DNA of 64,000 nucleotides, from NCBI RefSeq assembly GCF_000971195.1, contig NZ_BBLZ01000004.1, positions 62,001 to 126,000 on the forward strand, written 5' to 3'. The position numbers and the translations under genes are program-made. Under the pieces are notes generated by a model. It was not told the DNA's origin, did no database searches, and saw only the letters and a program-made list of their open reading frames with translations. Source of the stretch: Demequina soli (GTDB lineage Bacteria > Actinomycetota > Actinomycetes > Actinomycetales > Demequinaceae). Shown piece by piece: positions 25,957 through 36,790 of the stretch (the first letter of the stretch is position 1; each line of letters starts with the position of its first letter).

Positions 25957-27065
25957 TGAGGTGGGAGGACGATGCGCGACGCGCCGGGAGCGCGGCGTTC
26001 CGCGGCGTGCGGGCGTGGGATCCCGTCGAGCACGTCGACCTCGCCCGCGACGGCGCGCGCATCGCCGCCGGCGGCTTCTGGGTGGTGGTCGCGACCTTCG
26101 AGGGTCGCCTCGACGCGTGGCGCATGGCCTCCGTGGAGAGGGACGATGCGGCGGTCGCCCCCGCGCCCGAGCCCGGTCCCGGACGGGCCTGGGAGGGTCC
26201 GGGCGCCTCGTCTTGGACGACCTCGCTCGACCGCGACGCCTACGTGGCCGGCGTTGAGGCGATCCGCGGGGACATCCGCGAGGGCGACGTCTACCAGGTC
26301 AACCTCTGCCGCATGCTGGCGGCGCCCCTCGCCGCACCCGAGCCGGGGCCGGACGCGGTGGCCCTCGCGCATCGTCTCGCGACGGGCAATCCCGCGCGCT
26401 ACGCGTCGCGCATCGCGATCCCGCGGACCGAGGCGTGGCCGGGCGCGTGGGTGGTGTCCGCGTCGCCCGAGCTGTACCTGCGCGTCGACGGCGGCACGGT
26501 GACGTCCAGCCCCATCAAGGGCACCGCCGCGCCGGGCGAGGCGATGCTCCCCAAGGACGAGGCGGAGAACGTGATGATCACGGACCTCATCCGCAACGAC
26601 GTCTCGCACGTGGCCCGGCCCGGATCGGTCGCGGTGCCCGAGCTGCTGGGCCTGCACGAGCACCCCGGCCTGGTCCACCTGCAGTCCACCGTGACCGCCG
26701 CGCTCGCCCCGGACTTCGACTGGACGGACGCGCTGTGGCCCGCGCTGCTCGACGGCACCTTCCCCCCGGGATCGGTGTCGGGGGCGCCCAAGGAGTCCGC
26801 GCTGCGGATCATCGCGCGCGAGGAGCCGGGCCCGCGCGGGGCCTACTGCGGGGGCATCGGCTGGATCGACGCGGACGCCCGCTCGGCCGAGCTGGCGGTC
26901 GGGATCCGCACCTTCGAATGGGTTCCGGACCAGGGCGGACGCCTCCGATTCGGTACCGGCGCGGGCATTACGTGGGGGTCTGACCCTTATGGGGAGTGGG
27001 AGGAGACCGAGCTCAAGGCGCGCCGCTTGATCGGGCTCGCCTCGGGCACCACACTGTCCGCATGA
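25956..27065 (+). CDS. pabB: aminodeoxychorismate synthase component I-like chorismate-binding protein
   Basis: A 369-residue chorismate-binding enzyme, probably making 4-amino-4-deoxychorismate for folate. Key segments of the chorismate fold are RGDIREGDVYQVNLCR, VVSASPELYLRVDGGTVTSS, PIKGTAAPGEAM, AENVMITDLIRND and FPPGSVSGAPKESALRII near the end. The PIKGT motif carries the lysine expected in PabB, while anthranilate synthases have PIAGT. It is shorter than classical PabB because most of the N-terminal domain is missing. The glutaminase partner PabA is not adjacent. It overlaps pabC by four bases. Two decamer copies are read as Asp-Asp-Ala. Confidence 0.88.
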   Translation: MRWEDDARRAGSAAFRGVRAWDPVEHVDLARDGARIAAGGFWVVVATFEGRLDAWRMASVERDDAAVAPAPEPGPGRAWEGPGASSWTTSLDRDAYVAGVEAIRGDIREGDVYQVNLCRMLAAPLAAPEPGPDAVALAHRLATGNPARYASRIAIPRTEAWPGAWVVSASPELYLRVDGGTVTSSPIKGTAAPGEAMLPKDEAENVMITDLIRNDVSHVARPGSVAVPELLGLHEHPGLVHLQSTVTAALAPDFDWTDALWPALLDGTFPPGSVSGAPKESALRIIAREEPGPRGAYCGGIGWIDADARSAELAVGIRTFEWVPDQGGRLRFGTGAGITWGSDPYGEWEETELKARRLIGLASGTTLSA

Positions 27066-27931
27066 CAACGCTGGTGTGGGCTGGGGGGCTCCTGCGTGCC
27101 GAGGACGAGCCGATCGTCTCCGCGCAGGATCACGGATGGACCGTCGGGGACGGTGTCTTCGAGACGCTGGAGGTGGTCCGAGGTCGCGCGTTCGCGCTGA
27201 GCCGCCACCTCAAGCGGCTGGCGTACTCGGCGGCGCGCATGGGGATGGCGGAGATCGACGCGGAGGCCGTCCGCGAGGGCGTGGGCGAGATCCTCGCCGC
27301 GGGCCCCGACTCGACGCGCCTGCGCATCACCGTCTCCACCGGACGCGGACCGCAGGCGACCGCGCGCGGCACCGGCCCCCACACGATCGTGGTGACGGCG
27401 ACGGACGGGCCGCGGCCCGCCGAGTGCCGCGCGGTGCGGGTCCCGTGGCGCCGCAACGAGCGCTCGCCGCTCGCCGGTGTCAAGAGCACCTCCTACGCGG
27501 AGAACGTCGTGATGATGGAGTTCGCGCGCTCGCGGGGCGCCGACGAGGCGCTCATGGCCAACACCCACGGGCACCTGTGCGAGGGCACCGGCTCGAACAT
27601 CCTGATCGAGCGCGGCGACGAGATCGTCACGCCGCCGCTCGCCTCGGGCTGCCTCCCCGGCATCACGCGCGGCCTCGCGCTCGAGTGGGGCGCCGACGCG
27701 GGGCTGCCGATCCGTGCCGCCGCGCCCGGCGAGCTCGAGATGAGCGTGCTCGACGAGGTGCTGCGCGGCGAGGCGTTCGCGGCCGTGTCGTCGTCGACAC
27801 GCCGGATCCAGCCGCTCGCCTCGCTCGATGGCACCGCTCTCGTAGCAGGGCCTTTGCTCAGCGGTCTGCGGGACGTCTTCGAGTCGGCCGCGGCACTTGA
27901 TGTCGATCCTGGTCCGAGACGCGGGAAATAG
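27062..27931 (+). CDS. pabC: aminodeoxychorismate lyase (class IV aminotransferase)
   Basis: PLP-dependent class IV enzyme (289 residues) expected to split aminodeoxychorismate into p-aminobenzoate and pyruvate. The N-terminus has QDHGWTVGDGVFETLEVV, the PLP-lysine region is GVKSTSYAENVVMM (lysine near 142), and TNTHGHLCEGTGSNILI-like residues ANTHGHLCEGTGSN follow with the glutamate that binds PLP. A branched-chain or D-amino-acid transaminase is possible from fold alone, but the four-base overlap with pabB favours pabC. The gene ends five bases before the -10 region of tRNA-Val. Confidence 0.9.
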   Translation: MTTLVWAGGLLRAEDEPIVSAQDHGWTVGDGVFETLEVVRGRAFALSRHLKRLAYSAARMGMAEIDAEAVREGVGEILAAGPDSTRLRITVSTGRGPQATARGTGPHTIVVTATDGPRPAECRAVRVPWRRNERSPLAGVKSTSYAENVVMMEFARSRGADEALMANTHGHLCEGTGSNILIERGDEIVTPPLASGCLPGITRGLALEWGADAGLPIRAAAPGELEMSVLDEVLRGEAFAAVSSSTRRIQPLASLDGTALVAGPLLSGLRDVFESAAALDVDPGPRRGK

Positions 27932-27935
27932 CCGC

Positions 27936-27941
27936 TATAGT
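27936..27941 (+). promoter_or_regulatory. -10 element for tRNA-Val(CAC)
   Basis: TATAGT at 27936-27941, one of the most AT-rich -10 hexamers in the window, lies 17 bases before the tRNA 5' end and just after the pabC stop. Confidence 0.6.
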
Positions 27942-27958
27942 TGTCGTCGCACCGCAAG

Positions 27959-28033
27959 GGGCGATTGGCGCAGGGGTAGCGCGCTTCCTTCACACGGAAG
28001 AGGTCACTGGTTCGATCCCAGTATCGCCCACCA
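27959..28033 (+). tRNA. tRNA-Val(CAC)
   Basis: Cloverleaf with acceptor GGGCGAT, anticodon loop TTCACAC (anticodon CAC) and encoded CCA. It is almost identical to the tRNA-Val(GAC) genes 2.4 kb away except in the anticodon arm and D-loop, so the two isoacceptors share recent ancestry. Confidence 0.97.
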
Positions 28034-28036
28034 ACA

Positions 28037-28078
28037 GGGTCCTGGTTCCTCCCTCAGGGGAGAGACCAGGGCCCTTTC
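28037..28078 (+). terminator. terminator after tRNA-Val(CAC)
   Basis: GGGTCCTGGT pairs with ACCAGGGCCC (one G-U) around an inner CCTCCC/GGGGAG stem, followed by TTTCT. A typical intrinsic terminator placed directly after the tRNA. Confidence 0.8.
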
Positions 28079-28106
28079 TGCATCCCCGGGACGTCCGGGC
28101 TGTCGA

Positions 28107-28751
28107 TCAGCCCGTGTAGCCGCCCTGGGCGCCCGGGTCCGCGACGACGGGAGCGGCGGCGCCCGCCGTCGTCGGAGCCGTCGTGGTGACCCGCGTCCGG
28201 GCGGTGGTCGTGACGTCCGGGGAGACGGTGTCGCTCGGGCTGCCCGTGGTCGTGGTCGTGGGCTCGCCCGCGGTGGTCGGCGCGCCGGTCACCGGGGACC
28301 TGTCAGTCCCGCCGCCCCGGACGGACGTCGTCGCGCTCGCCGCCAGCGGGCTCGGGATGCCCGGAGGGGTGGCCTGGGGGACCGGGGTGGGGATGGGGTA
28401 CTGGTCGGGCGTCGCCTGCGGCGTCGCCTGGGGCACGGCCAGGGGCACGGGCGTGCCCTGGGGGAGCACCTCCGGGGTGGGGAGCTGGTCGGGCGTCGCC
28501 TGGCTCGGCGTGACCGCCTGCGAGCTCACCGGGGCCGGCACCGCGTAGCAGCCGTCGGACGCCAGGCGGTCGCCTGTCGCCTCGTCGGCCTCGATGCTGG
28601 CGCGGTACTGGAGGTAGCCGCCGCCGGGGGCGTCGCAGACGATGACTACGTCGTGTCGTCGCGTCTCCGCGCTCGCTGCCGTGGTCATGACGATGCCGAG
28701 CGGCGCGGCGAGCGCGACGGCGGTGGTGACGATGCGGGTGGGCCTCTTCAT
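28107..28751 (-). CDS. secreted Pro/Thr/Gln-rich protein of unknown function
   Basis: A 214-residue protein with a clear signal peptide (MKRPTRIVTTAVALAAPLGI, cleavage probably after ASA near residue 29). The start at 28751 is chosen because it gives that signal; the frame extends further upstream without one. The mature part has a short folded-looking segment with two cysteines (VVIVCDAPGGGYLQY and SDGCYAVPAP), then a long tail with repeated QATPDQ and QATPQ units and Thr runs. It has no sortase motif, so it is probably released or loosely wall-bound. I do not recognise a family. Confidence 0.7.
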   Translation of the reverse strand: MKRPTRIVTTAVALAAPLGIVMTTAASAETRRHDVVIVCDAPGGGYLQYRASIEADEATGDRLASDGCYAVPAPVSSQAVTPSQATPDQLPTPEVLPQGTPVPLAVPQATPQATPDQYPIPTPVPQATPPGIPSPLAASATTSVRGGGTDRSPVTGAPTTAGEPTTTTTGSPSDTVSPDVTTTARTRVTTTAPTTAGAAAPVVADPGAQGGYTG

Positions 28752-29015
28752 GGTGGGGTGTCCTCTGATAGTGGGTGGGCCTGCGTGCGCGCGCCGTGGG
28801 GCGGTGGTCGGTCTGCACGGATCGCGACGCATTCATCGTCTCGGGCGGCGGCCGCCGTGTCGTCGTCCCGTCGTCGGCATGCGCGGCTACCACGTCCGCG
28901 GTACGCGCCCGCTGGGCAGGCGCTCTGCCAGGCACGATGCCGGGGAGGGGAATATCGTCCACGGCGCGTCCCGTTGCCGATCGGGTCCACCGATCGACGA
29001 CGAAAGGGGTCCACC

Positions 29016-29174
29016 ATGGACATGGACGACCTGAAGAAGAAGGCCGAGGAGGCCCTCCCCGGCGACGACACCGTCAAGAAGGCGGGGGAGAAGGTCCGCG
29101 AGCACACGCCCGACGCGGCGGACGTGCCGGTCGCGAAGGCCGAGCAATGGGCGAAGGACCACAACAAGGACTGA
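29016..29174 (+). CDS. hypothetical 52-residue charged protein
   Basis: The start codon follows GAAAGGGG at a good distance. The product is Lys/Asp/Glu-rich and helical (MDMDDLKKKAEEALPGDD, then VKKAGEKVREH and KAEQWAKDHNKD), resembling small stress- or antitoxin-like proteins such as the Rv0909 group, but identity is weak and no partner toxin is adjacent. A strong terminator follows directly, supporting expression as a single-gene unit. TATCGT near 28953 may be its -10. Confidence 0.65.
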   Translation: MDMDDLKKKAEEALPGDDTVKKAGEKVREHTPDAADVPVAKAEQWAKDHNKD

Positions 29175-29179
29175 CGGTC

Positions 29180-29231
29180 CGACGAAAGCGCCGCGCCGGA
29201 ACCTCACCTGGCCGGCGCGGCGCCTTCGTCG
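29180..29231 (+). terminator. long hairpin after the 52-residue gene
   Basis: GCGCCGCGCCGG (29188-29199) pairs perfectly with CCGGCGCGGCGC (29212-29223), and the outer CGACGAA/TTCGTCG arms extend the stem. Probably an intrinsic terminator. Confidence 0.75.
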
Positions 29232-29243
29232 CGTCGGCATGCC

Positions 29244-29256
29244 TACGCTCGGCGCA
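29244..29256 (+). promoter_or_regulatory. probable leaderless promoter for thpR
   Basis: TACGCT at 29244-29249 is followed by GGCGC-type bases and the ATG at 29256. The block CCTACGCTnGGCGCATG is nearly identical to that before rarA at 60266-60281. Confidence 0.55.
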
Positions 29257-29792
29257 TGCGCCTCTTCGTGGGGATCATGACGCCGGCCGCGATCGACGAC
29301 GCGCTCGACGCCGTCCTCGACCCGGCGTACGTCGCGCGGGCCCGCGAGGCGGGACTCGACCGCTGGACGCCCCGCGAGGAGCGGCACATCACCCTCCGGT
29401 TCGTCGGCGCGACAGACGCGGATGCCGCGATCGAACGTGCGACCGCGGCCGCGGCGGCCATGAGCGACGCACCCGCGCTCGTGATCGGCCCGCACGCCGT
29501 GCAGCTGACCTCGCGCGTGGTCGCGTTCCCCGTGGCGGGAGCCGCCGACCTCGCCGCCGTCCTCGACGCGGCGCTCGTGCCCGCAGGGATCCCCACGCGC
29601 GACCGTCCCTTCACCGGGCACCTCACCATCGCGCGCTCGCGGCGACGCCTGCGCCCGGGCCAGCTCGGCGAGGCCCTGTCCCACCCCGCGCTCGCGATCC
29701 CGTGGGCCCCGCCGGCGCTCGAGGTGGTCCAGAGCGTGCCCGGCGAGGGGCCGCGCTACCGCGTGCTCGCCGCGTTCCCGTTCACGGGGTGA
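29256..29792 (+). CDS. thpR: RNA 2',3'-cyclic phosphodiesterase
   Basis: A 178-residue 2H phosphoesterase (LigT/ThpR family), which opens 2',3'-cyclic phosphates on RNA ends. The two catalytic HxT motifs are HITLRFVG (near residue 45) and HLTIARSR (near 123). The N-terminal MRLFVGIM and the spacing of the two motifs are standard. It probably has a leaderless transcript. It is flanked by a terminator and by dgt; no RNA ligase partner is in sight. Confidence 0.92.
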   Translation: MRLFVGIMTPAAIDDALDAVLDPAYVARAREAGLDRWTPREERHITLRFVGATDADAAIERATAAAAAMSDAPALVIGPHAVQLTSRVVAFPVAGAADLAAVLDAALVPAGIPTRDRPFTGHLTIARSRRRLRPGQLGEALSHPALAIPWAPPALEVVQSVPGEGPRYRVLAAFPFTG

Positions 29793-29868
29793 GGGCGGGC
29801 TCGGCCGCGACCCTTGCCGCGCATCGTCGCCCTCGCTACCGTCCCCGTAAGGATGACGGGAGACGCGG

Positions 29869-31449
29869 ATGACGGGCACGGCGGGACGCGAGCCGGTGGA
29901 CACGTCGCCGTCGCCGACTGTCACGGACGAGCGCGTCGCGCGCGGGGTGCCCGAGGAGCTCGACGAGTTCCAGCTGGTGGAGTACCGGCCCGAGTACCGC
30001 GTCGACCTCGAGCGGATCCGCTTCTCGCCGTACTTCTCGCGCCTGTCCGCCGTCACCCAGGTGATCTCGCAGTCGGGCGCGGGCCTGGCCGTCCACAACC
30101 GCCTCACGCACTCGGTCAAGGTGACAGCGGTGGCCCGCGCGATCGCCGTGTCGCTCGCGGGTGACTGGGGCGAGCGGGGCGCGCTCGTGCGGGACCTGGG
30201 CGGCTGCGACGCCGTGGTGGTGCAGGCGGCCGCGGCCGCGCACGACCTGGGCCACCCGCCGTTCGGCCACCTGGGCGAGCAGACGCTCGACCGCCTCGCG
30301 CGCGAGCGCTTCGGGCTGTCGGAGGGCTTCGAGGGCAACGCGCAGACCTTCCGCATCCTCACCCGCCTCGACGAGTACGACCGCGCCGGCCACGGCCTCA
30401 ACCTCACCGCCGCCGTCCGCGCCGCCGTCCTCAAGTACCCGTGGACCCGGGAGCAGGGCGAGGGATGGCGCGCGGGCGCCGGGACCCCCAGGGGCCTCGC
30501 CCCCCACCGTCCGGGCGAGGGTGCCCGCAAGTTCTCCGCCTACACGCTCGACCTCGACGACATGCTCGACGCCCGCAGCGCGTACCCCGAGATCGCGCGC
30601 CGGCAGCAGACCGTCGAGTGCTCCGTGATGGACATCGCCGACGACATCGCCTACTCGCTGCACGACCTCGACGACTTCTACCGGGCTGACCTGCTCAACC
30701 AGGCGGCCGTCTCCGCCGAGTTCCGCACCTGGATCCGCGACCGGGCCGCGCTCGCGGTCGTGCCGCTCGAGGACCTGCGCCGCGCGCGCCGCACCGCCGG
30801 CCACGGGCTCGAGCTGCTGCGCCGCCGGCTCGTGAGCCACGACCCGTGGATCGCGGGGGACGATGCGTTCGGCGAGTCGGTCGCGCGCGTCGCCGAGGAG
30901 GTGGTGGACGGGCTGCTGTCGGTGCCCTACGACGGCTCGCTGGCCGCGGACCGCGCGCTCGCGGTCTTCATGGCCGGCTGGATCGCGCGCCTGCAGCACT
31001 CGATCACGGTGTCCCGCGACCCTCACATCCGCTCGGGCCACGTGAGCCTCGACGCCGCCGCGTTCCACGACGTCGCCGTCCTCAAGTTCCTGCAGGAGAG
31101 GTTCGTGCTCCACCGCCCCGACCTCGCGCTCTACCAGCGGGGACAGGCGAGCGTGATCGAGCGCCTGGTGCTGAGCTTCGAGGCGTGGCTCGACGACGAC
31201 GACGAGGTGCGCCGTGCTCCCCGCCGCCTGCTCGACCTCGTGGAGCTCGCCGCCGAGGACTACCTCGTGCTGCGCGACCGCGCGCCAGAGCTGCTGCCCA
31301 CCACCGACGCGTCCGCGCTGCGCCGCTTCGCGACGGGCCGCGGGATCATCGACTACGTCGCGTCGCTGACCGACGCGCAGGCGATGTCGGTCGCCAACCT
31401 GGTCTCCGGCGCCTCCGAGCGCCTGTGGGACGGGGGGCAGGGGCTGTAG
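29869..31449 (+). CDS. dgt: deoxyguanosinetriphosphate triphosphohydrolase
   Basis: HD-domain dNTPase (526 residues) that cleaves dGTP or other dNTPs to nucleoside and triphosphate, adjusting the dNTP pool. The metal-binding HD motif is visible as HNRLTHSVKV and AAAHDLGHPPFGHLGE, with a later SVMDIADDIAYSLHDLDDFY (third acidic ligand). The length is near that of actinobacterial Dgt. A decamer copy at 30858 is read as Asp-Asp-Ala. In many actinobacteria dgt precedes dnaG; here it precedes thrS instead. Confidence 0.95.
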   Translation: MTGTAGREPVDTSPSPTVTDERVARGVPEELDEFQLVEYRPEYRVDLERIRFSPYFSRLSAVTQVISQSGAGLAVHNRLTHSVKVTAVARAIAVSLAGDWGERGALVRDLGGCDAVVVQAAAAAHDLGHPPFGHLGEQTLDRLARERFGLSEGFEGNAQTFRILTRLDEYDRAGHGLNLTAAVRAAVLKYPWTREQGEGWRAGAGTPRGLAPHRPGEGARKFSAYTLDLDDMLDARSAYPEIARRQQTVECSVMDIADDIAYSLHDLDDFYRADLLNQAAVSAEFRTWIRDRAALAVVPLEDLRRARRTAGHGLELLRRRLVSHDPWIAGDDAFGESVARVAEEVVDGLLSVPYDGSLAADRALAVFMAGWIARLQHSITVSRDPHIRSGHVSLDAAAFHDVAVLKFLQERFVLHRPDLALYQRGQASVIERLVLSFEAWLDDDDEVRRAPRRLLDLVELAAEDYLVLRDRAPELLPTTDASALRRFATGRGIIDYVASLTDAQAMSVANLVSGASERLWDGGQGL

Positions 31450-31503
31450 GGCGCGTCGCCTCCTCAGCCACGCGGCGCGGCGACCCGACCGCCCGCGGAT
31501 CGG

Positions 31504-31509
31504 TAGCAT
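31504..31509 (+). promoter_or_regulatory. probable -10 element for thrS
   Basis: TAGCAT at 31504-31509 fits a -10 hexamer about 35 bases before the GTG start. GAGGAG at 31530-31535 is the ribosome-binding site. No T-box anti-terminator is seen in this short leader. Confidence 0.5.
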
Positions 31510-31543
31510 CGTCCCGTACAACCGAACGTCCGAGGAGTGACCT

Positions 31544-33535
<1,992 letters not shown>

Positions 33536-33537
33536 CG

Positions 33538-34080
33538 ATGGCCGAGGCCTTCGACGCGGAGACGATGGGGGGTGTCCCGGACGGCTTCGAGCGTCTGTGG
33601 ACCCCGCATCGTCTCGCGTACGTCGAGGGCGACCGGCCCGACGACGGCCCCACCGGCTGCCCCCTGTGCCGCAAGGCGGAGGAGGGCGACCGCGAGGCGC
33701 TCGTGGTGCACCGGGGCGAGCACTGCTACGTGGTGCTCAACCTCTACCCGTACAACCCGGGCCACCTCATGGTGTGCCCGTACCGGCACATCGCCTGGTA
33801 CACGGACTGCACGGACGAGGAGCGGGACGAGATGGCCGCGCTCACCCAGCAGGCGATGCGCGTGCTGCGCGAGGTGAGCGGGCCCCAGGGCTTCAACATC
33901 GGCATGAACCAGGGGAGCGTGGGCGGCGCCGGCATCTCGGGCCACCTGCACCAGCACGTGGTGCCGCGCTGGGAGGGGGACACCAACTTCCTCCCGATCA
34001 TCGCGCGGACCAAGGCGGTGCCCCAGCTCCTCGATGACACGTGGCGTCGCGTGAGCGACGCCTGGAGAGAGGACCACTAG
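33538..34080 (+). CDS. HIT family hydrolase
   Basis: A 180-residue histidine-triad protein, two bases after thrS. The catalytic triad is HLHQHVVPRW (from about 140). An N-terminal CPLC pair near residue 41 with conserved His probably binds zinc. YVVLNLYPYNPGHLMVCPYR is the usual nucleotide-binding strand region. The mycobacterial counterpart at this locus is reported as an Ap4A phosphorylase, so that activity is likely here. The thrS-HIT-pgsA order is conserved in actinobacteria. Confidence 0.94.
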   Translation: MAEAFDAETMGGVPDGFERLWTPHRLAYVEGDRPDDGPTGCPLCRKAEEGDREALVVHRGEHCYVVLNLYPYNPGHLMVCPYRHIAWYTDCTDEERDEMAALTQQAMRVLREVSGPQGFNIGMNQGSVGGAGISGHLHQHVVPRWEGDTNFLPIIARTKAVPQLLDDTWRRVSDAWREDH

Positions 34081-34740
34081 ATGCTCGGCAGGCTCCGGCC
34101 GTACATGGCCGCCCTGTGGCAGGCGCCCGCGCGCCTCCTGCTGTCGAAGGGGATCCATCCCAACGTCATGACGGTGCTCGGCACCGTCGGCGTGGTGCTG
34201 GGCGCGGTGCTGTTCTTCCCGCACCAGGGGATCTGGTTCTTCTGGGGCACGCTGTTCATCACGTTCTTCGTGGTGACCGACATGCTCGACGGCACCATGG
34301 CGCGCCTGGGCGGCAAGAGCTCGCGGCTCGGCGCGTTCCTCGACTCGACGCTCGACCGCGTGGCCGACGCCGCGATCTTCGGCACGCTCGCGTGGGTGTT
34401 CATCGACATCGACCGCTTCACCGCGCTGGGGGCGCTGCTGTGCCTCGCGATCGGCTCGCTGGTGCCCTACGCGCGCGCCAAGGCCGAGGGCATGGGCGTG
34501 GCCGCGAACTTCGGCATCGCCGAGCGTTCCGACCGCCTGGTGATCTCCCTGGTCGCGGTCGGGTTCTACGGCCTCGGGCTGTTCCCGCTGTGGGTGCTCA
34601 CCGCCGCGCTGTGGATCCTCACGGTGCTCGCGGCCATCACGGTCGGCCAGCGGATCTGGGCCGTGGTGCGTCAGGCACGCCTGCACCCCGAGTGGAACGC
34701 GCGCCTCGACGGGCAGCCGCAGCCGTACCCGCACGAATGA
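34081..34740 (+). CDS. pgsA: phosphatidylinositol phosphate synthase (CDP-alcohol phosphatidyltransferase)
   Basis: Integral membrane enzyme (219 residues) that joins CDP-diacylglycerol and inositol-phosphate to start phosphatidylinositol synthesis. The family signature DG(x)2AR(x)8G(x)3D(x)3D reads as DGTMARLGG then GAFLDSTLDRVAD near residues 69-92. About six hydrophobic segments follow. The start is directly after the HIT stop and the stop overlaps patA. Its position before the patA and pimA mannoside genes supports the inositol-phosphate substrate rather than glycerol-phosphate. Confidence 0.95.
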   Translation: MLGRLRPYMAALWQAPARLLLSKGIHPNVMTVLGTVGVVLGAVLFFPHQGIWFFWGTLFITFFVVTDMLDGTMARLGGKSSRLGAFLDSTLDRVADAAIFGTLAWVFIDIDRFTALGALLCLAIGSLVPYARAKAEGMGVAANFGIAERSDRLVISLVAVGFYGLGLFPLWVLTAALWILTVLAAITVGQRIWAVVRQARLHPEWNARLDGQPQPYPHE

Positions 34741-35639
34741 ACGTCTTCCTCGTCGCGTTCCGCGCCTCGCGGTACGCGCCGGTCCCGCTCACCCGTGGGC
34801 TGCTGTGGTCGGGCACGATGCTGCAGTGGGCGCGGCGCGCGAAGCCCGCGCGGCGCCTCGAGGACAACCTCCACCGCGTCACCGGGCTCGAGGGACGGGA
34901 GCTGCGCGCCCTGAGCCGGAAGGGCATGGCGTCCGCCGCGCGCTACTACGCGGAGACGTTCGAGCTGGGCCGGATGTCCGAGGCGACCGTCGACGCGCGC
35001 GTGCGCGTCGAGGACCCGCACGGCGCGCTCGATCGCATCGCGACGGCCGGCGGGCGCGGAGTCCTGGCGCTGTCGCACTCGGGCAACTGGGACCTCGCGG
35101 GCGCGTACGCGTGCCGTCACATCGCGCGGGTCGTGACCGTCGCGGAGATCCTCGAGCCGCGAGAGGTGTTCGACGAGTTCGTCGCGCTGCGCGAGGGGAT
35201 CGGCATGACCGTCCTCGGGCACGAGGGCGGCGTGACGTTCCGCGAGCTCATCCGCATCGGCCGCAGCGCCGACCCGGGCATCATCTGCCTGCTCGCGGAC
35301 CGCGACCTGTCGGGCTCCGGCGTCGAGGCCGGGATGTGGGGCGAGGGCGTCAAGGTCGCGCCCGGCCCCGCGGCCCTCGCCGTCGCGACGGGCCTGCCGC
35401 TCATCCCGGTGCACGTGCGCTACGAGCGCCTCCACGGCCGGCGCCGTCGCGCCGCCCGCTCGCGCTGGGGCGTCGTGCTCCACTTCGGACCCCCCGTCGC
35501 GCCGGACGATGCGCCCGCCGACGACCGCGTCGGGCACCTCACCCGGTCCTGGGTACAGTTCATCGCAGCGGGGATCCAGGAGCACCCCGAGGACTGGCAC
35601 ATGCTCCAGCGCTTCGGATGGACGGAGACCGCAGGGTGA
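34737..35639 (+). CDS. patA: phosphatidylinositol mannoside acyltransferase (LpxL/PatA-type)
   Basis: A 300-residue lysophospholipid acyltransferase-like enzyme that acylates phosphatidylinositol mannosides at the inner membrane face. The HxxxxD catalytic motif is HSGNWD (near 120), and the later LLADRDLSGSGVEAGMWGEG holds the glutamate-containing substrate block. The family name in other bacteria is lipid A acyltransferase, but the pgsA-patA-pimA context settles the actinobacterial role. Both ends overlap neighbouring genes by four bases. A decamer copy at 35504 is read as Asp-Asp-Ala. Confidence 0.93.
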   Translation: MNVFLVAFRASRYAPVPLTRGLLWSGTMLQWARRAKPARRLEDNLHRVTGLEGRELRALSRKGMASAARYYAETFELGRMSEATVDARVRVEDPHGALDRIATAGGRGVLALSHSGNWDLAGAYACRHIARVVTVAEILEPREVFDEFVALREGIGMTVLGHEGGVTFRELIRIGRSADPGIICLLADRDLSGSGVEAGMWGEGVKVAPGPAALAVATGLPLIPVHVRYERLHGRRRRAARSRWGVVLHFGPPVAPDDAPADDRVGHLTRSWVQFIAAGIQEHPEDWHMLQRFGWTETAG

Positions 35640-36790
35640 GGATCGGGATCGTGTGCCCGTACTCGCTCGACGCCCCCGGCGGCGTCCAGCTGCACGTGCT
35701 CGACCTCGCGCAGGCGCTGATGGCGCGCGGCCACGAGGTGTCCGTGCTCGCGCCCGCCGCCAAGGACACCCCCGTGCCGGCCTACGTCTCGAGCGCGGGC
35801 CGCTCGGTGCCGATCCGCTACAACGGCTCCACGGCACGCCTCACCTTCGGCCTGATCGCCGCCGCGCGCGTGCGCGAGTGGCTCAAGCTCGGCCACTTCG
35901 ACGTGGTCCACCTGCACGAGCCGGGCGCGCCGTCGCTCAGCGTGATCGCGATGTGGGCACGGATCGGCCCCACCGTCGCGACGTTCCACTCGTCGCAGTC
36001 CGAGTCCGTCGCGATGCGGCTCGCCAAGCCGTGGATCAAGCCCGGGTACGAGGAGCTCGACGCGCGCATCGCGGTGTCGCCCTCGGCCGCCGCGACCGTG
36101 CGCGACCACCTGCGCGTCCAGGCGACCCACATCATCCCCAACGGCGTCGACACCACCCGGTTCGTCGAGGCGACCGTGGCGCCGCGGTGGGCGGGCACCC
36201 CGGCCGCGCCGACCATCGGCATCCTGGGTCGCCTCGACGAGCCCCGCAAGGGCCTCGAGGACCTCCTGGCCGCGATCCCGGCTGTGCGCGCCCGTCACCC
36301 GCACGCGAGGTTCCTGGTCGCGGGCCGCTTCTCCGATCGCATCGCGGCGAAGGCGGCGCGTGCCGGCGCCGAGGTCATCGGCGAGCTCGACGAGGACCAG
36401 AAGGCCCGCTTCATGGCCTCGGTCGACATCTACTGCGCACCCAACACGGGCGGCGAGAGCTTCGGCATCGTCCTGGTGGAGGCCATGGCGGCGGGTGCCG
36501 CTGTCGTCGCCTCCGACCTCACGGCCTTCCTGGACGTGTCGACGATGGCGGACGGCGGCCACGCCGCCGCGCATCACGCGGTGGGCGACCCGGAGTCGCT
36601 GGCCGCGAGCATCACCGCGCTCCTCGACGACCCGGCGGGTCGCGAGGAGCTCGCCGAGCGGGGCCGCGAGTGCGCGGCCGCGTTCGACTGGTCCAATGTC
36701 GCGCCTCGCGTCGAGGAGACGTATCGCGACGCCATTAGGATGGACGCCGAGTTCCATCCCCATCCGACGAAGGACGTCAGCACCCCATGA
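35636..36790 (+). CDS. pimA: phosphatidyl-myo-inositol mannosyltransferase PimA
   Basis: GT-B glycosyltransferase (GT4, 384 residues) that puts the first mannose on phosphatidylinositol. The N-terminal Rossmann part has [20 protein letters not shown] and the phosphate-binding [11 protein letters not shown]. The C-terminal nucleotide-sugar part has [17 protein letters not shown] and [14 protein letters not shown], the EX7E motif. The GTG start at 35636 overlaps the patA stop by four bases. A TAGGAT hexamer near its 3' end (36736-36741) is probably the pdxS promoter. Confidence 0.95.
   Translation: MRIGIVCPYSLDAPGGVQLHVLDLAQALMARGHEVSVLAPAAKDTPVPAYVSSAGRSVPIRYNGSTARLTFGLIAAARVREWLKLGHFDVVHLHEPGAPSLSVIAMWARIGPTVATFHSSQSESVAMRLAKPWIKPGYEELDARIAVSPSAAATVRDHLRVQATHIIPNGVDTTRFVEATVAPRWAGTPAAPTIGILGRLDEPRKGLEDLLAAIPAVRARHPHARFLVAGRFSDRIAAKAARAGAEVIGELDEDQKARFMASVDIYCAPNTGGESFGIVLVEAMAAGAAVVASDLTAFLDVSTMADGGHAAAHHAVGDPESLAASITALLDDPAGREELAERGRECAAAFDWSNVAPRVEETYRDAIRMDAEFHPHPTKDVSTP
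36736..36741 (+). promoter_or_regulatory. probable internal -10 element for pdxS
   Basis: TAGGAT inside the pimA end, 45 bases before the pdxS ATG, with GAAGGA at 36769-36774 as ribosome-binding site. It would let pdxS be expressed apart from the lipid genes. Confidence 0.45.

Noticed and set aside
28183-28548. 121-codon Val/Gly/Ser-rich plus-strand frame
   Set aside because: Mirror of the Thr/Pro/Gln-rich secreted protein on the minus strand, which has a signal peptide and ribosome-binding context.
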